Assembly (NCBI GenBank): GCA_021413735.1
Contig: JAIOPV010000155.1
Location: 1-64,000, forward strand
Origin: Planctomycetota bacterium
GTDB lineage: Bacteria; Planctomycetota; Planctomycetia; Gemmatales; Gemmataceae
Direction of reading: 5' to 3'
DNA: 64,000 nt
Positions 44,024-52,690 of the stretch are shown piece by piece. Within the stretch, counting starts at the first letter, position 1; each line of letters starts with the position of its first letter. The position numbers and the translations under genes were made by a program. The notes beneath the pieces were generated by a model. It saw only the letters and a program-made list of their open reading frames with translations, had not been told where the DNA came from and did no database searches.

Positions 44024-46069
44024 ATGGCCACAGCCACGGCAATCCTCGACGGCCTTCGCGCCCAACTCGATACGACGGAGTACAGGAAGCTCCACCGCGA
44101 AGGCTCGTTCACCGACTACCTCAACATCGTTCTCGAAACGCCCGGCGTCACACGCACGGCGTTCCAGCGCCTGTACGACATGATCCTGTCGCACGGCACC
44201 GACGACGTCTACGAGAACAAGGACCGCATCAACCGGTTCAAGTTCTTCACGGACTTCGCCACCCGCCACGGCGACGGCATCTACGGGCTCGATCGCTCGC
44301 TGATGCAACTCGTCAACACGTTCAAGAGTGCTGCCCTCGGGTATGGCACCGAACGCCGCGTGATTCTGCTGCACGGCCCTGTCGGCAGCGCGAAATCGAC
44401 CATCGCCCGCTTACTGAAACGCGGGCTGGAAGAGTACAGCCGCACCGACGCCGGGATGCTGTTCAGCTTCTCGTGGAAGGGGCCGGACGGCACATGGGTG
44501 AAAGACCCAATGCACGGCGAACCGCTGCAACTGGTTCCCGAGGAACAGCGGGCCGCGTTGCTCGCTTCGCTCAACGAGAAGTGCACGAAGCCTTACGCCT
44601 ACGATGTGAAAATCAAGGGCGATCTCAGCCCGTTCAGCCGTTACGAGTTCAAGACCCGCCTCGCCAAGTACGACGGCGACTGGGTGAAGATGCTCGAACA
44701 CGAGGTGAAGATTTATCGGCTGGTCCTCAGCGAGAAGGACCGCATCGGCATCGGGACATTCCAGCCGAAGGACGAGAAGAACCAGGACAGCACCGAACTG
44801 ACCGGCGACATCAACTACCGCAAAATCGCCGAGTACGGCAGCGACAGCGACCCGCGAGCGTTCAACTTCGACGGCGAGTTGAACATCGCGAACCGCGGCA
44901 TCGTCGAGTTCATCGAAGTCCTGAAGCTCGATGTCGCGTTCTTGTACGACCTCCTCGGGGCGTCGCAGGAACACAAGATCAAGCCGAAGAAGTTCGCACA
45001 GACGGACATCGACGAGGTGATCCTCGGGCACACGAACGAGCCGGAATATCGCCGGCTCCAGAACAACGAGTTCATGGAAGCCTTGCGGGACCGCACGGTG
45101 AAGATCGACGTGCCGTATGTCACGCGGCTTCGCGACGAAGTGAAGATTTACGAGAAGGACTACAGCCCCGCGAAGGTGCGAGGCAAGCACATCGCCCCAC
45201 ACACCGTCGAGATCGCGGCGATGTGGGCCGTGCTGACCCGACTGACGCCACCGAAGCACGCGAGCCTCAGCGTGTTGCAGAAGATGAAGCTCTACAACGG
45301 CAAGACGCTGCCGGGCTTCACCGAGGACAACGTGATCGAACTGAAGCGTGACGCGGGCCACGAAGGTATGACCGGCATCAGTCCGCGTTACATTCAGGAC
45401 AAGATTAGCAATGCGCTCGTCGCGCACCCGGATGAGGACAACATCAACCCGTTCATGGTGATGCACGAACTGGAGTCCGGATTGCGGCACCATTCGCTCA
45501 TCAAGGACGAAGACCAGTATCGGCACTACAAGGAACTGCTGGCGGTGGTTCGCGAGGAGTACGAGGACATCGTGAAGAACGAAGTTCAGCGTGCGATCGC
45601 CGCCGACGAAGACGCGCTGATGCGGCTCTGCGGCAACTACATCGACAACGTGCGGTCTTACACGTTGCGGGAGAAGGTGCGCAACAAGTTCACGGGTGCG
45701 AACGAAGACCCGGATGAACGGCTGATGCGTTCGGTCGAGGAGAAGATCGACATTCCGGAGGGCCGCAAGGACGACTTCCGCCGCGAGATCATGAACTACA
45801 TCGGGGCGTTGGCCATCGACGGCAAGCGGTTCGACTACAAGACCAACGAACGGCTGCAAAAGGCCCTGGAATTGAAGCTGTTCGAGGACCAGAAGGACAC
45901 GATCAAGTTGAGTTCGCTGGTGTCGAACGTGGTGGACAAGGCGACGCAGGAGAAAATTGATGTGGTGAAGAGTCGCCTGATTCGGAACTACGGATATAAC
46001 GAGTCTAGCGCGACCGACGTTCTGAACTTCGTGGCGAGCATTTTCGCCCGCGGACAGACGAAGAAGTGA
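44024..46069 (+). CDS. prkA: PrkA-type serine protein kinase (YeaG)
   Basis: 681 residues (E. coli YeaG 644). An AAA+-type ATPase core with Walker [13 protein letters not shown] is followed by the PrkA-specific C-terminal kinase-like half ([40 protein letters not shown]). The N terminus is [20 protein letters not shown], typical for the family. PrkA/YeaG works with YeaH (DUF444) and SpoVR (YcgB) in nitrogen/carbon-starvation and stress responses; both partners are in this window. Start ATG 44024 with GGAGG upstream; the frame is open to 43934. An SRP RNA gene follows. Confidence 0.95.
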   Translation: MATATAILDGLRAQLDTTEYRKLHREGSFTDYLNIVLETPGVTRTAFQRLYDMILSHGTDDVYENKDRINRFKFFTDFATRHGDGIYGLDRSLMQLVNTFKSAALGYGTERRVILLHGPVGSAKSTIARLLKRGLEEYSRTDAGMLFSFSWKGPDGTWVKDPMHGEPLQLVPEEQRAALLASLNEKCTKPYAYDVKIKGDLSPFSRYEFKTRLAKYDGDWVKMLEHEVKIYRLVLSEKDRIGIGTFQPKDEKNQDSTELTGDINYRKIAEYGSDSDPRAFNFDGELNIANRGIVEFIEVLKLDVAFLYDLLGASQEHKIKPKKFAQTDIDEVILGHTNEPEYRRLQNNEFMEALRDRTVKIDVPYVTRLRDEVKIYEKDYSPAKVRGKHIAPHTVEIAAMWAVLTRLTPPKHASLSVLQKMKLYNGKTLPGFTEDNVIELKRDAGHEGMTGISPRYIQDKISNALVAHPDEDNINPFMVMHELESGLRHHSLIKDEDQYRHYKELLAVVREEYEDIVKNEVQRAIAADEDALMRLCGNYIDNVRSYTLREKVRNKFTGANEDPDERLMRSVEEKIDIPEGRKDDFRREIMNYIGALAIDGKRFDYKTNERLQKALELKLFEDQKDTIKLSSLVSNVVDKATQEKIDVVKSRLIRNYGYNESSATDVLNFVASIFARGQTKK

Positions 46070-46129
46070 TTGTTAGCCGCGACCCGCAAGGGGAGCGTGT
46101 CTGATACAACCCGCCGGGGTCGCGGCGGG

Positions 46130-46220
46130 TGGGGGCCTGACCGACTTGAAGGTGTGAACCTGGTCAGGTCCGGAAGGAAGCAGCCATAAGCTCTGGAGAG
46201 TGCGGCTCAGGGCACCCCCA
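46130..46220 (+). ncRNA. ffs: Small SRP RNA (4.5S-type)
   Basis: The conserved SRP domain IV is present (GGTCAGGTCCGGAAGGAAGC and then AGCC), with the GGAA loop that binds Ffh. The ends pair: TGGGGGCC/TGA... at 46130 with ...TCAGGGCACCCCCA ending at 46220. At about 91 nt it is the short bacterial form without the Alu domain. Boundaries are judged from the terminal helix. An intrinsic terminator follows. Confidence 0.93.
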
Positions 46221-46247
46221 TCCGTCCCGCCCCTGGCGGCGAAACAC

Positions 46248-46278
46248 GAAAGCCCACCCGAGAATCGGGTGGGCTTTC
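46248..46278. terminator. Intrinsic terminator after the SRP RNA
   Basis: Stem GAAAGCCCACCCG/CGGGTGGGCTTTC with loop AGAAT. It is placed to end the SRP RNA transcript and also that of the convergent gene at 46305. Confidence 0.75.
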
Positions 46279-46304
46279 TGCTTTCTTCAACTCGTTTTGT
46301 TATT

Positions 46305-47234
46305 TCACGGAGTCGCGAGCAGGTCATTCCAGTCGGCAGTTTGGAGAACCCGCTTCACGAGCTGCGCAAGTCGGTTACTGTCTGTAATCGCAAGGATAGC
46401 GGCCTCGGTGATTGTGGAGGCGGGGCCGAATCGTTCCCTCCCGAGATCCAGCAAAAGCGAGCGTGTCGCTTCCATCCGCCCGTGTGCTTCGCCTCGTGCC
46501 TCGGCGCGAGCCGTTGCGGTAGCGAACCATTCATTTACCACGGGAGATTCTTCCACGTTCCAGCCCTCCAATTGGGTTTGCCAGAGATCCTTCCGACCAA
46601 CTCTAGCAGCGAACACCAACGCAATCGCGGCGTAGTCCGCTCGCCGTCGTGAATTCGGTTCGGTTTCCGCAAGTCGCTTCCACTGATCGATTACCGACGG
46701 ATCGTCAGCACACGCCATCAGCGAAATCCACGGCAACAAGCACCGCGACCAACGCCCCTTCTCGATTTCCGAAAGCAACTCGGCCGCAGATTCGCTTTCC
46801 AGATTTCGCTCGACGATATCGAGTTGCGTCGCCAGCCCCGTTCCTGGCCAACGCATCGAACGCGACGCAACGCCCCCTCCCGTCAGATTAACCACTGTGG
46901 CCCCCACCGAGAAGCGACTTCCTCGTTCTGCATCTGGCCGAAGTGTCAGCCACAGCCCTGACAGATAGCCCATCAGGCGGCCAAACATCTCCGAATCGGG
47001 GACCGTTTGAAATTCAACGGCCAGGGCCCACGGGACGCCATGTTCTGCCACGTTTTCAAGGTGCGCGACGGTGTCGCCCGTGCGGTCGGGGTTGCCGGGG
47101 AACGGCACGTCGCAGGTGTCCAGCCAGCCTCGAAATTCCAATGTTGCCGCTGGCAACCCCAGAAGCCAGCCCAGAAAGCCCGGTGGGTCGAGCTTTGCCG
47201 CGTATCGGCTCGCTCTGTCGTAATAGTTTGGCAT
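46305..47234 (-). CDS. Rpn/PD-(D/E)XK nuclease-like protein, putative
   Basis: 309 residues. VPWALAVEFQTVPDSEMFGR resembles the E-x-Q nuclease motif of the Rpn/'transposase_31-like' PD-(D/E)XK group. The end ESSTITEAAILAITDSNRLA-like region (ITDSNRLAQLVKRVLQTADW) resembles the C-terminal tail often seen in that group. The centre (LRPDAERGSRFSVGATVVNL, WSRCLLPWISLMACADDPSV) matches planctomycete hypothetical proteins of this size. The first catalytic Asp could be in GWLDTCDVPF. A second start ten codons earlier (47264) exists; no SD decides. Function uncertain. Confidence 0.6.
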   Translation of the reverse strand: MPNYYDRASRYAAKLDPPGFLGWLLGLPAATLEFRGWLDTCDVPFPGNPDRTGDTVAHLENVAEHGVPWALAVEFQTVPDSEMFGRLMGYLSGLWLTLRPDAERGSRFSVGATVVNLTGGGVASRSMRWPGTGLATQLDIVERNLESESAAELLSEIEKGRWSRCLLPWISLMACADDPSVIDQWKRLAETEPNSRRRADYAAIALVFAARVGRKDLWQTQLEGWNVEESPVVNEWFATATARAEARGEAHGRMEATRSLLLDLGRERFGPASTITEAAILAITDSNRLAQLVKRVLQTADWNDLLATP

Positions 47235-47350
47235 GGCGTTGCTCGAAGCGGGTGCCGTCACCATTTGAGTTCATCGGCATGAGCGGAATTGCAAGATGAA
47301 CCAATCCGGACACTCGTTTCACTTCTCCGCCAACCCCTCCATCTGGTACG

Positions 47351-48499
47351 ATGGGGTATCGGATCAGCGAACACAACCACCCGAGGCACATCGCCGTGGG
47401 ACAAAAGATCGAACAAGACCTCCAGCGGTTCCGCAAGATCGTCCGCGGGAAGGTGAAGAGCAACCTTTCCAAGTACATCGGCCGTGGGGAGATGATCGGG
47501 AAGAAGGGGAAGGACTTCGTGTCCATTCCCGTGCCGTCGATCAACTTGCCGCAGTTCCGCTACGGCAACAAGAACTCCGGTGGCGTCGGCGTCGGGCCTG
47601 GACAGCCAGGTCAGCCGCTGACGCCGCAGCAAGGTGAAGACGGCGAGCCGCAGGCAGGCGATCAGCCGGGTGGCCACATCCTCGAAGTCGATCTGACCAT
47701 GGAGGAGTTGGCCGACATCCTCGGCGAAGAGCTCGCGTTGCCACGCATTGAGCCGCGTGGGCAGAAGAACGTCGTCACCGAGAAGGACAAGTACACGAGC
47801 ATCCGCAGCGTCGGCCCCGAGAGTTTGCGGCACTTCAAGCGGACGTACAAGCGCGCCATCAAGCGGCAAATCTCGGCCGGCACCTACGACCCGATTATGC
47901 CGAAGGTCATTCCGCAACGCGAAGACAAGCAGTACCGAAGCTGGAAGGAAGTTCAGAAGCCGGACGCCGTGGCGTGTGTCATTTACATGATGGACGTTTC
48001 CGGCAGCATGACCGACGAGCAGAAAGAGATCGTTCGCATCGAGGCGTTCTGGATCGACACCTGGATCAAGCGGCACTACAAGGGCGTCGACACCGTTTAC
48101 ATCATCCACGACGCGGTTGCCCAGGAAGTGGACGAACACCGCTTCTACCACACTCGCGAGAGCGGCGGCACGAAGATCAGTTCCGCCTACGAGATGTGCA
48201 ACAAGATCATCGACTCACGGTATCCGCCGTCGCAGTGGAACGTCTATGCCTTCCACTTCTCGGACGGCGACAACTGGGGCGATGACGTTCCGAAGTGCGT
48301 CGATCTGCTCACGACGCAACTGCTTCCGAAGTTGAACCTGTTCGGCTACGGGCAAGTCGAATCGCCTTACGGCAGCGGCGAGTTCTTCGAGCATGTCAAC
48401 GAGTTGGTAGATGACCACGAGAACGTGGTCGTGAGCAGAGTGCCCGACCGCGACGCCATCCTCGGCAGCATCAAGGAGTTTCTGAAGACCGGCCGATAA
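47351..48499 (+). CDS. yeaH: YeaH/YhbH family protein (DUF444)
   Basis: 382 residues. Family of unknown biochemistry that contains a von Willebrand A-like domain and works with the kinase PrkA. Landmarks: QDLQRFRKIVRGKVKSNLSK, KGKDFVSIPVPSINLPQFRY, the MIDAS-like DVSGSM at about residue 217, and the C terminus DRDAILGSIKEFLKTGR. A Gly/Pro/Gln linker replaces the usual basic segment. It lies 1.3 kb from prkA, from which it is separated by the SRP RNA and a minus-strand gene, so the usual yeaG-yeaH operon is broken here. Confidence 0.93.
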   Translation: MGYRISEHNHPRHIAVGQKIEQDLQRFRKIVRGKVKSNLSKYIGRGEMIGKKGKDFVSIPVPSINLPQFRYGNKNSGGVGVGPGQPGQPLTPQQGEDGEPQAGDQPGGHILEVDLTMEELADILGEELALPRIEPRGQKNVVTEKDKYTSIRSVGPESLRHFKRTYKRAIKRQISAGTYDPIMPKVIPQREDKQYRSWKEVQKPDAVACVIYMMDVSGSMTDEQKEIVRIEAFWIDTWIKRHYKGVDTVYIIHDAVAQEVDEHRFYHTRESGGTKISSAYEMCNKIIDSRYPPSQWNVYAFHFSDGDNWGDDVPKCVDLLTTQLLPKLNLFGYGQVESPYGSGEFFEHVNELVDDHENVVVSRVPDRDAILGSIKEFLKTGR

Positions 48500-48636
48500 T
48501 TCATCATCGGAAATACACTCGTGTGCCGCGAGAAGTGAAGCTACAATCGACCGCGAGTTGAAACTGACGTCCCGAATTCGCCCGTTCGGGATACATCAAC
48601 TCAGCGTCGGAGCCGAACTTACCCAAGGGCTACACC

Positions 48637-49092
48637 ATGTCACTGCCACAATCGTTCGTCGCCGGTCCCACAGAAGGCCAAACGTTCACCGCGGGTCCAT
48701 TCTTCATCGTGAGCCGAGTCGAGGGGCCACAATCCAACGGCATCTTTGAGCTGTACGAGCTGTCGCTCGGTGCCGCCACCATCGACTATCACGTTCACGA
48801 CACGATGGACGAAACGCTCACGGTTCTGGAAGGCGAAATCGAGTTCAACGTGAAGGGTCACAAGTTCCTGCGGCCCAAGGGTTCCGTGGCATACGTCCCG
48901 CGTGGCGTGCATCACGGCTTCACGAACCTCGGGCCCGCCAAGGCGAAAGTACTGATTCTCTTCACGCCGTCGCGTTCGCAGCACGAATACTTCCGCGAAC
49001 TGGAGAAGTTGTTCGCCGCGCCCACGCTCGACACGGCAGCGCTCACGGCCTTGCAGAAGAAGTACGATCAGGCGCTCATCAAGGGCGAATAA
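48637..49092 (+). CDS. Cupin-domain protein
   Basis: 151 residues. Double-stranded beta-helix with cupin motif 1 DYHVHDTMDETLTVLEGEIE (metal-binding His, His, Glu) and motif 2 PRGVHHGFTN (His). A helical tail follows (LQKKYDQALIKG). Similar single-domain cupins are quercetinase-like or sensor proteins; the substrate is unknown. The next gene starts two bases after its stop, so it forms a transcript with the two small genes that follow. A weak hairpin (TCCCGAA/TTCGGGA, 48570-48591) lies upstream, after yeaH. Confidence 0.85.
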   Translation: MSLPQSFVAGPTEGQTFTAGPFFIVSRVEGPQSNGIFELYELSLGAATIDYHVHDTMDETLTVLEGEIEFNVKGHKFLRPKGSVAYVPRGVHHGFTNLGPAKAKVLILFTPSRSQHEYFRELEKLFAAPTLDTAALTALQKKYDQALIKGE

Positions 49093-49094
49093 TC

Positions 49095-49448
49095 ATGTTC
49101 AAGAACGTCGAGTACGCTGATTTCGACCGCCAGCCCGAACTGGAGGCGAAGGCTCGGGAGTTGACACCCATCCTCGCGAACGAGATTCGCACTTGGCGTG
49201 AGGATGTCAGCGTTCGGTGGAGCCCACACAAAGATTCATCAAGCGGCGTTCTCGACCTCACTTTGTCGCTCGCATTACCCAACGGCGTTGCGGAGATGCG
49301 GACAGGAACGCTGCTCGCGGAGGATTTTGAGCGAGAACGGCGACTCGCGAGCCGTTGTGGGCAGGTGTGGTCCGATCTGCTCGGTGGGTTGATCGGACAA
49401 CTCGACAACCGAGTCCAAGAATTCTTCCTCGAACCAGCGGAGGCGTGA
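49095..49448 (+). CDS. Hypothetical protein, 117 residues
   Basis: The ATG follows two bases after the cupin stop. A mixed alpha/beta small domain (DRQPELEAKARELTPILANE, LDLTLSLALPNGVAEMRTGT, WSDLLGGLIGQLDNRVQEFF); no family recognised. Coupling to the cupin and to the coiled-coil gene that begins two bases after its stop suggests one operon leading to the receptor kinases. Confidence 0.65.
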   Translation: MFKNVEYADFDRQPELEAKARELTPILANEIRTWREDVSVRWSPHKDSSSGVLDLTLSLALPNGVAEMRTGTLLAEDFERERRLASRCGQVWSDLLGGLIGQLDNRVQEFFLEPAEA

Positions 49449-49450
49449 TC

Positions 49451-49744
49451 GTGGCAAAATCGCCCACCGAACAGCTCAAGGAAATGGCTCTGGAACTCCG
49501 GGCGATTCGAGAACGTGAGGAGTATCAGGGGCGCGAGATTACTCGGTTGCGTGATGAAATTGCAGACGACCGAAAGGCTCCCATTGCGTTGGAAAAAGAA
49601 AACGCCATTCTCCGGCAACAGCTTCAGGAGCATATCAAACAAGTAGAACTGTGGGATAGCCGCCGGTGGGGTCTGATCGTGCTGTTGCTCGGGGCGGTTC
49701 TCTCCCTCGCGTCCGGATTGATCGTTACCCTCGCCAAGAAGTGA
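49451..49744 (+). CDS. Small coiled-coil membrane protein
   Basis: 97 residues from a GTG two bases after the preceding stop. Residues 5-65 are a charged coiled coil (EQLKEMALELRAIREREEYQ, EKENAILRQQLQEHIKQVEL), followed by one membrane helix near the end (RWGLIVLLLGAVLSLASGLI). Type of protein: tail-anchored, cytoplasmic coiled coil. Function unknown; the receptor kinase gene lies 142 bp downstream. Confidence 0.65.
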   Translation: MAKSPTEQLKEMALELRAIREREEYQGREITRLRDEIADDRKAPIALEKENAILRQQLQEHIKQVELWDSRRWGLIVLLLGAVLSLASGLIVTLAKK

Positions 49745-49886
49745 TTCGACGGTCTGTTCAACCGCCACAATGCATTTCGCATCGCCAGTCCAAGATTCGG
49801 CGCAGGAACGGGAGGCGAAAGATGAGTCGTCATGATAACCTAGACTGACGGGGTAAGGCTGCACTCCCCGGTTTGCGGAGAGCGCG

Positions 49887-52610
49887 ATGACACCCGATAA
49901 GCCCGACAACGCGACGAAATTCCACTCTCCCGATCCCTCCGTCGGCAATTCGACTCAGGATAACTCAGAAAACCAGATCGATGCGTCCGCACCGCCGGAC
50001 CTGTCTTTTCTTGGGCCACCACTCGAAGATGGTGACCTCGGACAACTCGGCACCTACCGAATTCGCCGCATCCTCGGCGTCGGCGGAATGGGCATCGTCT
50101 TCGAGGCCATCGACTCACAACTTCGCCGCCTGGTCGCGCTCAAGGTCATGCGCCCCGAGATCGCGGCGTCACTCGCCGCTCGAACCCGTTTCCTCAAGGA
50201 AGCGCGAGCAGCGGCCGCACTCAGTTCCGATCACATCGTCACCGTTTTCCAGGTCGGTCAGGATAACGACGTTCCGTTCATGGCCATGCAACTCCTGCGT
50301 GGAGAGGCACTGGATACGCGGCTGAATCGCGAGCCGAGGCTCGCGGTGCAGGATGCGCTGACAATCGCGATTCAGGCTGCGGCCGGATTGGCAGCCGCTC
50401 ACGACGCCGGACTCATTCACCGCGATATCAAGCCCGCGAATCTGTGGCTGGAAATCAAGGACGAAGGTGCGAAGAAATCAGCCGATTCGGGAAGGTTGCT
50501 CACCACCGGTTCCGGGCCAGATACTTCATTCCGCGTCAAAATTCTTGATCTCGGGTTGGTGCGGGGCGGCGGCGGTCCGCGTTTAACAACTGCGGGGGTC
50601 GTCGTCGGAACGCCGCACTTCATGGCACCCGAGCAGGCAGGCGGATCGGAGATCGACCACCGAGCCGACCTGTTCAGCCTCGGTTGCGTGATCTTCACGA
50701 TGCTGACCGGCGAATTGGCGTTCGGTGGAAACAACACCATGGCCGTGCTGATGGCGCTGGCAAACCACACGCCGCCACTGATTCACGAACGGAACGAAGC
50801 TGTTCCGCATGAGTTATCGCAGTTCGTTGCTCGCATGATGTCCAAAACCGCTGCGGGGCGTCCGCCATCCGCGCTCCAGGTCATCGAGCATCTCACGGGG
50901 ATTCTCGACGCAGAGAATGAGAGAAAAAGTAACACCCCGCAGCCACGGAAGCCAGGTTCGAGCAAAGTCAGTTGGGCGGAAGCAGTGCGTCGGCAACCCA
51001 TCCCAGAATTGAAGAGTCGCTCGGGGATTGCATCGCCCGCAACCACGCAGTCGATCCGCACTGGCACGGGTACGGGGGCAACCCCGACGCCAGCCGACAG
51101 CGGACCGTTGGCCGTGGCGACGCCTTCGCCTTCCGATCTGCTCAGGGTTCCGCCGCAGGCGTCTGCGCCCATTGTTATCGCGCCCAGCCCTCCGACGGCT
51201 CCACGCATTCCGACTCCCGTTCCTGTTCCGATTCCTTGTGCCGATGTGCCGCCGCCCGTGGTGCCGGGTTCTGGAAGTACGATTCCCGCAGCAACGCCGC
51301 CTCGCGAACATGCGCAGCAGTCGATCAGCGTCGGGATTGGGCTGGTCGCAATCGCAATTGCGATCGTCTCGCTGGGCCTGATTCTCGGAGTTGGCGGGCG
51401 ACTCAGTCCGACACCCGCCCCGTCCGAAACTGCCGAGGCCATTAAGATTGGAGTGCTGCATTCCAAGACGGGGTCGCTGGCACTCAGCGAGTCTCCGGTT
51501 ATCGATGCGACCCTGCTGGCGGTGGATGAAGTGAATCAGGCTGGCGGTGTGCTTGGCCGCCAGCTTCAACCGATCGTGGTCGATGGGAAGTCTGACCCCG
51601 ACACGTTCGCGATGGCGGCCGACAAACTGCTGGGCGACGAAAAGGTTGCGGTCGTGTTCGGATGCTGGACGAGTGCGTCCCGGAAGGCAGTCAAGCCGAC
51701 GTTCGAGCGGCGCGGCGATCTCCTGTTCTATCCGGTCCATTACGAAGGGCTTGAACAATCGCCACGAATCGTTTACACCGGCGCGGCCCCGAATCAGCAA
51801 ATCATTCCCGCGATCGACTATCTGACCGGAAAGCTCGGAAAGAAGCGGTTGTTCGTGGTTGGTTCCGATTATGTGTATCCTCGAACCGCTTCGGAAATCA
51901 TCTCGGATTACGTGAAGAAACTGCCCGACGTGAAGGTAGTCGGTGCCGAATTTGTGTCGATTGGATCGAAGGACGTTGTCAGCATGGTCGAGATTCTCAA
52001 GAAATCGAATCCCGATGCGATCGTGAACTTGCTCAACGGCACGACCAACTTCGCCTTCTTCAAGGAACTCAAAGCCGCGGGAATCACGGCTGAAACAATG
52101 GCGATCATCTCGACGAGCATCACCGAGAACGAACTCCGCAGTCTCGACCCGGAAACCACGACCGGCAGTTACCTCGTGGCGAGTTATTTCCAGTCCCTTG
52201 ATCGGCCCGAGAGCCGAGAGTTCGTCAGGAAGTTCCAGGCGAAATTCGGCGCAGATCGTGTCGTCTCCAACGCGATGGCCGCTGCGTACACGGGCGTCCA
52301 TATGTGGGCGAAGGCCGCGAACGCGGCTGGCAAACTCGATTCGGATGCAGTTCTGAGTAAGTTGGGCGGGGCAACGTTTGCAGCTCCGGGTGGCACGGTC
52401 AAGATTGACCCTGAGAATCGGCACACCTGGCAACCCTGGAGAATCGGCAAGGTCCGGGCGGATGGACAGGTTGATATTGTCGCTTCCTCACCGGACAACA
52501 TTGCCCCGACGCCTTTCCCAAATACTCGCACACGAGGGGAATGGGAACGGTTTTTGGAAGGGCTGTACATCGAGTGGGGGAGTCGATGGCAGGCACCAAG
52601 TACACCATGA
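49887..52610 (+). CDS. Receptor-like Ser/Thr kinase with UrtA-type ligand-binding domain, 1
   Basis: 907 residues. A cytoplasmic Hanks-type kinase comprises residues 50-345: glycine loop LGVGGMGIVFEA, VALK, catalytic loop HRD at 178-180 in HRDIKPANLWLE, and GTPHFMAPEQ. The metal motif reads DLG in place of DFG. A Pro/Thr-rich linker and one membrane helix follow (about 480-505, SVGIGLVAIAIAIVSLGLIL). The outside domain from about 520 is homologous to UrtA/AmiC-type periplasmic binding proteins: IKIGVLHSKTGSLALSES, FGCWTSASRKAVKP, LLFYPVHYEGLEQSPRI and GAAPNQQIIP. Ligand probably urea or short amides. The SD GGAGAG precedes the ATG. Confidence 0.9.
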   Translation: MTPDKPDNATKFHSPDPSVGNSTQDNSENQIDASAPPDLSFLGPPLEDGDLGQLGTYRIRRILGVGGMGIVFEAIDSQLRRLVALKVMRPEIAASLAARTRFLKEARAAAALSSDHIVTVFQVGQDNDVPFMAMQLLRGEALDTRLNREPRLAVQDALTIAIQAAAGLAAAHDAGLIHRDIKPANLWLEIKDEGAKKSADSGRLLTTGSGPDTSFRVKILDLGLVRGGGGPRLTTAGVVVGTPHFMAPEQAGGSEIDHRADLFSLGCVIFTMLTGELAFGGNNTMAVLMALANHTPPLIHERNEAVPHELSQFVARMMSKTAAGRPPSALQVIEHLTGILDAENERKSNTPQPRKPGSSKVSWAEAVRRQPIPELKSRSGIASPATTQSIRTGTGTGATPTPADSGPLAVATPSPSDLLRVPPQASAPIVIAPSPPTAPRIPTPVPVPIPCADVPPPVVPGSGSTIPAATPPREHAQQSISVGIGLVAIAIAIVSLGLILGVGGRLSPTPAPSETAEAIKIGVLHSKTGSLALSESPVIDATLLAVDEVNQAGGVLGRQLQPIVVDGKSDPDTFAMAADKLLGDEKVAVVFGCWTSASRKAVKPTFERRGDLLFYPVHYEGLEQSPRIVYTGAAPNQQIIPAIDYLTGKLGKKRLFVVGSDYVYPRTASEIISDYVKKLPDVKVVGAEFVSIGSKDVVSMVEILKKSNPDAIVNLLNGTTNFAFFKELKAAGITAETMAIISTSITENELRSLDPETTTGSYLVASYFQSLDRPESREFVRKFQAKFGADRVVSNAMAAAYTGVHMWAKAANAAGKLDSDAVLSKLGGATFAAPGGTVKIDPENRHTWQPWRIGKVRADGQVDIVASSPDNIAPTPFPNTRTRGEWERFLEGLYIEWGSRWQAPSTP

Positions 52611-52618
52611 CCGCCTGT

Positions 52619-52668
52619 CGCTGCTTGCGGCGTTGCACTACCTTCGCAGCGCAACGCCGCAAGCGGCG
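52619..52668. repeat. Intergenic inverted repeat between kinase genes 1 and 2
   Basis: Arms 52619-52636 (CGCTGCTTGCGGCGTTGC) and 52651-52668 pair with one mismatch around a 14-base loop. It shares CCGCTTGCGGCGT with the 52-bp palindrome at 35124 and may attenuate read-through between the kinase genes. Confidence 0.65.
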
Positions 52669-52690
52669 AACTCAGCGCTCCGAGTGATCC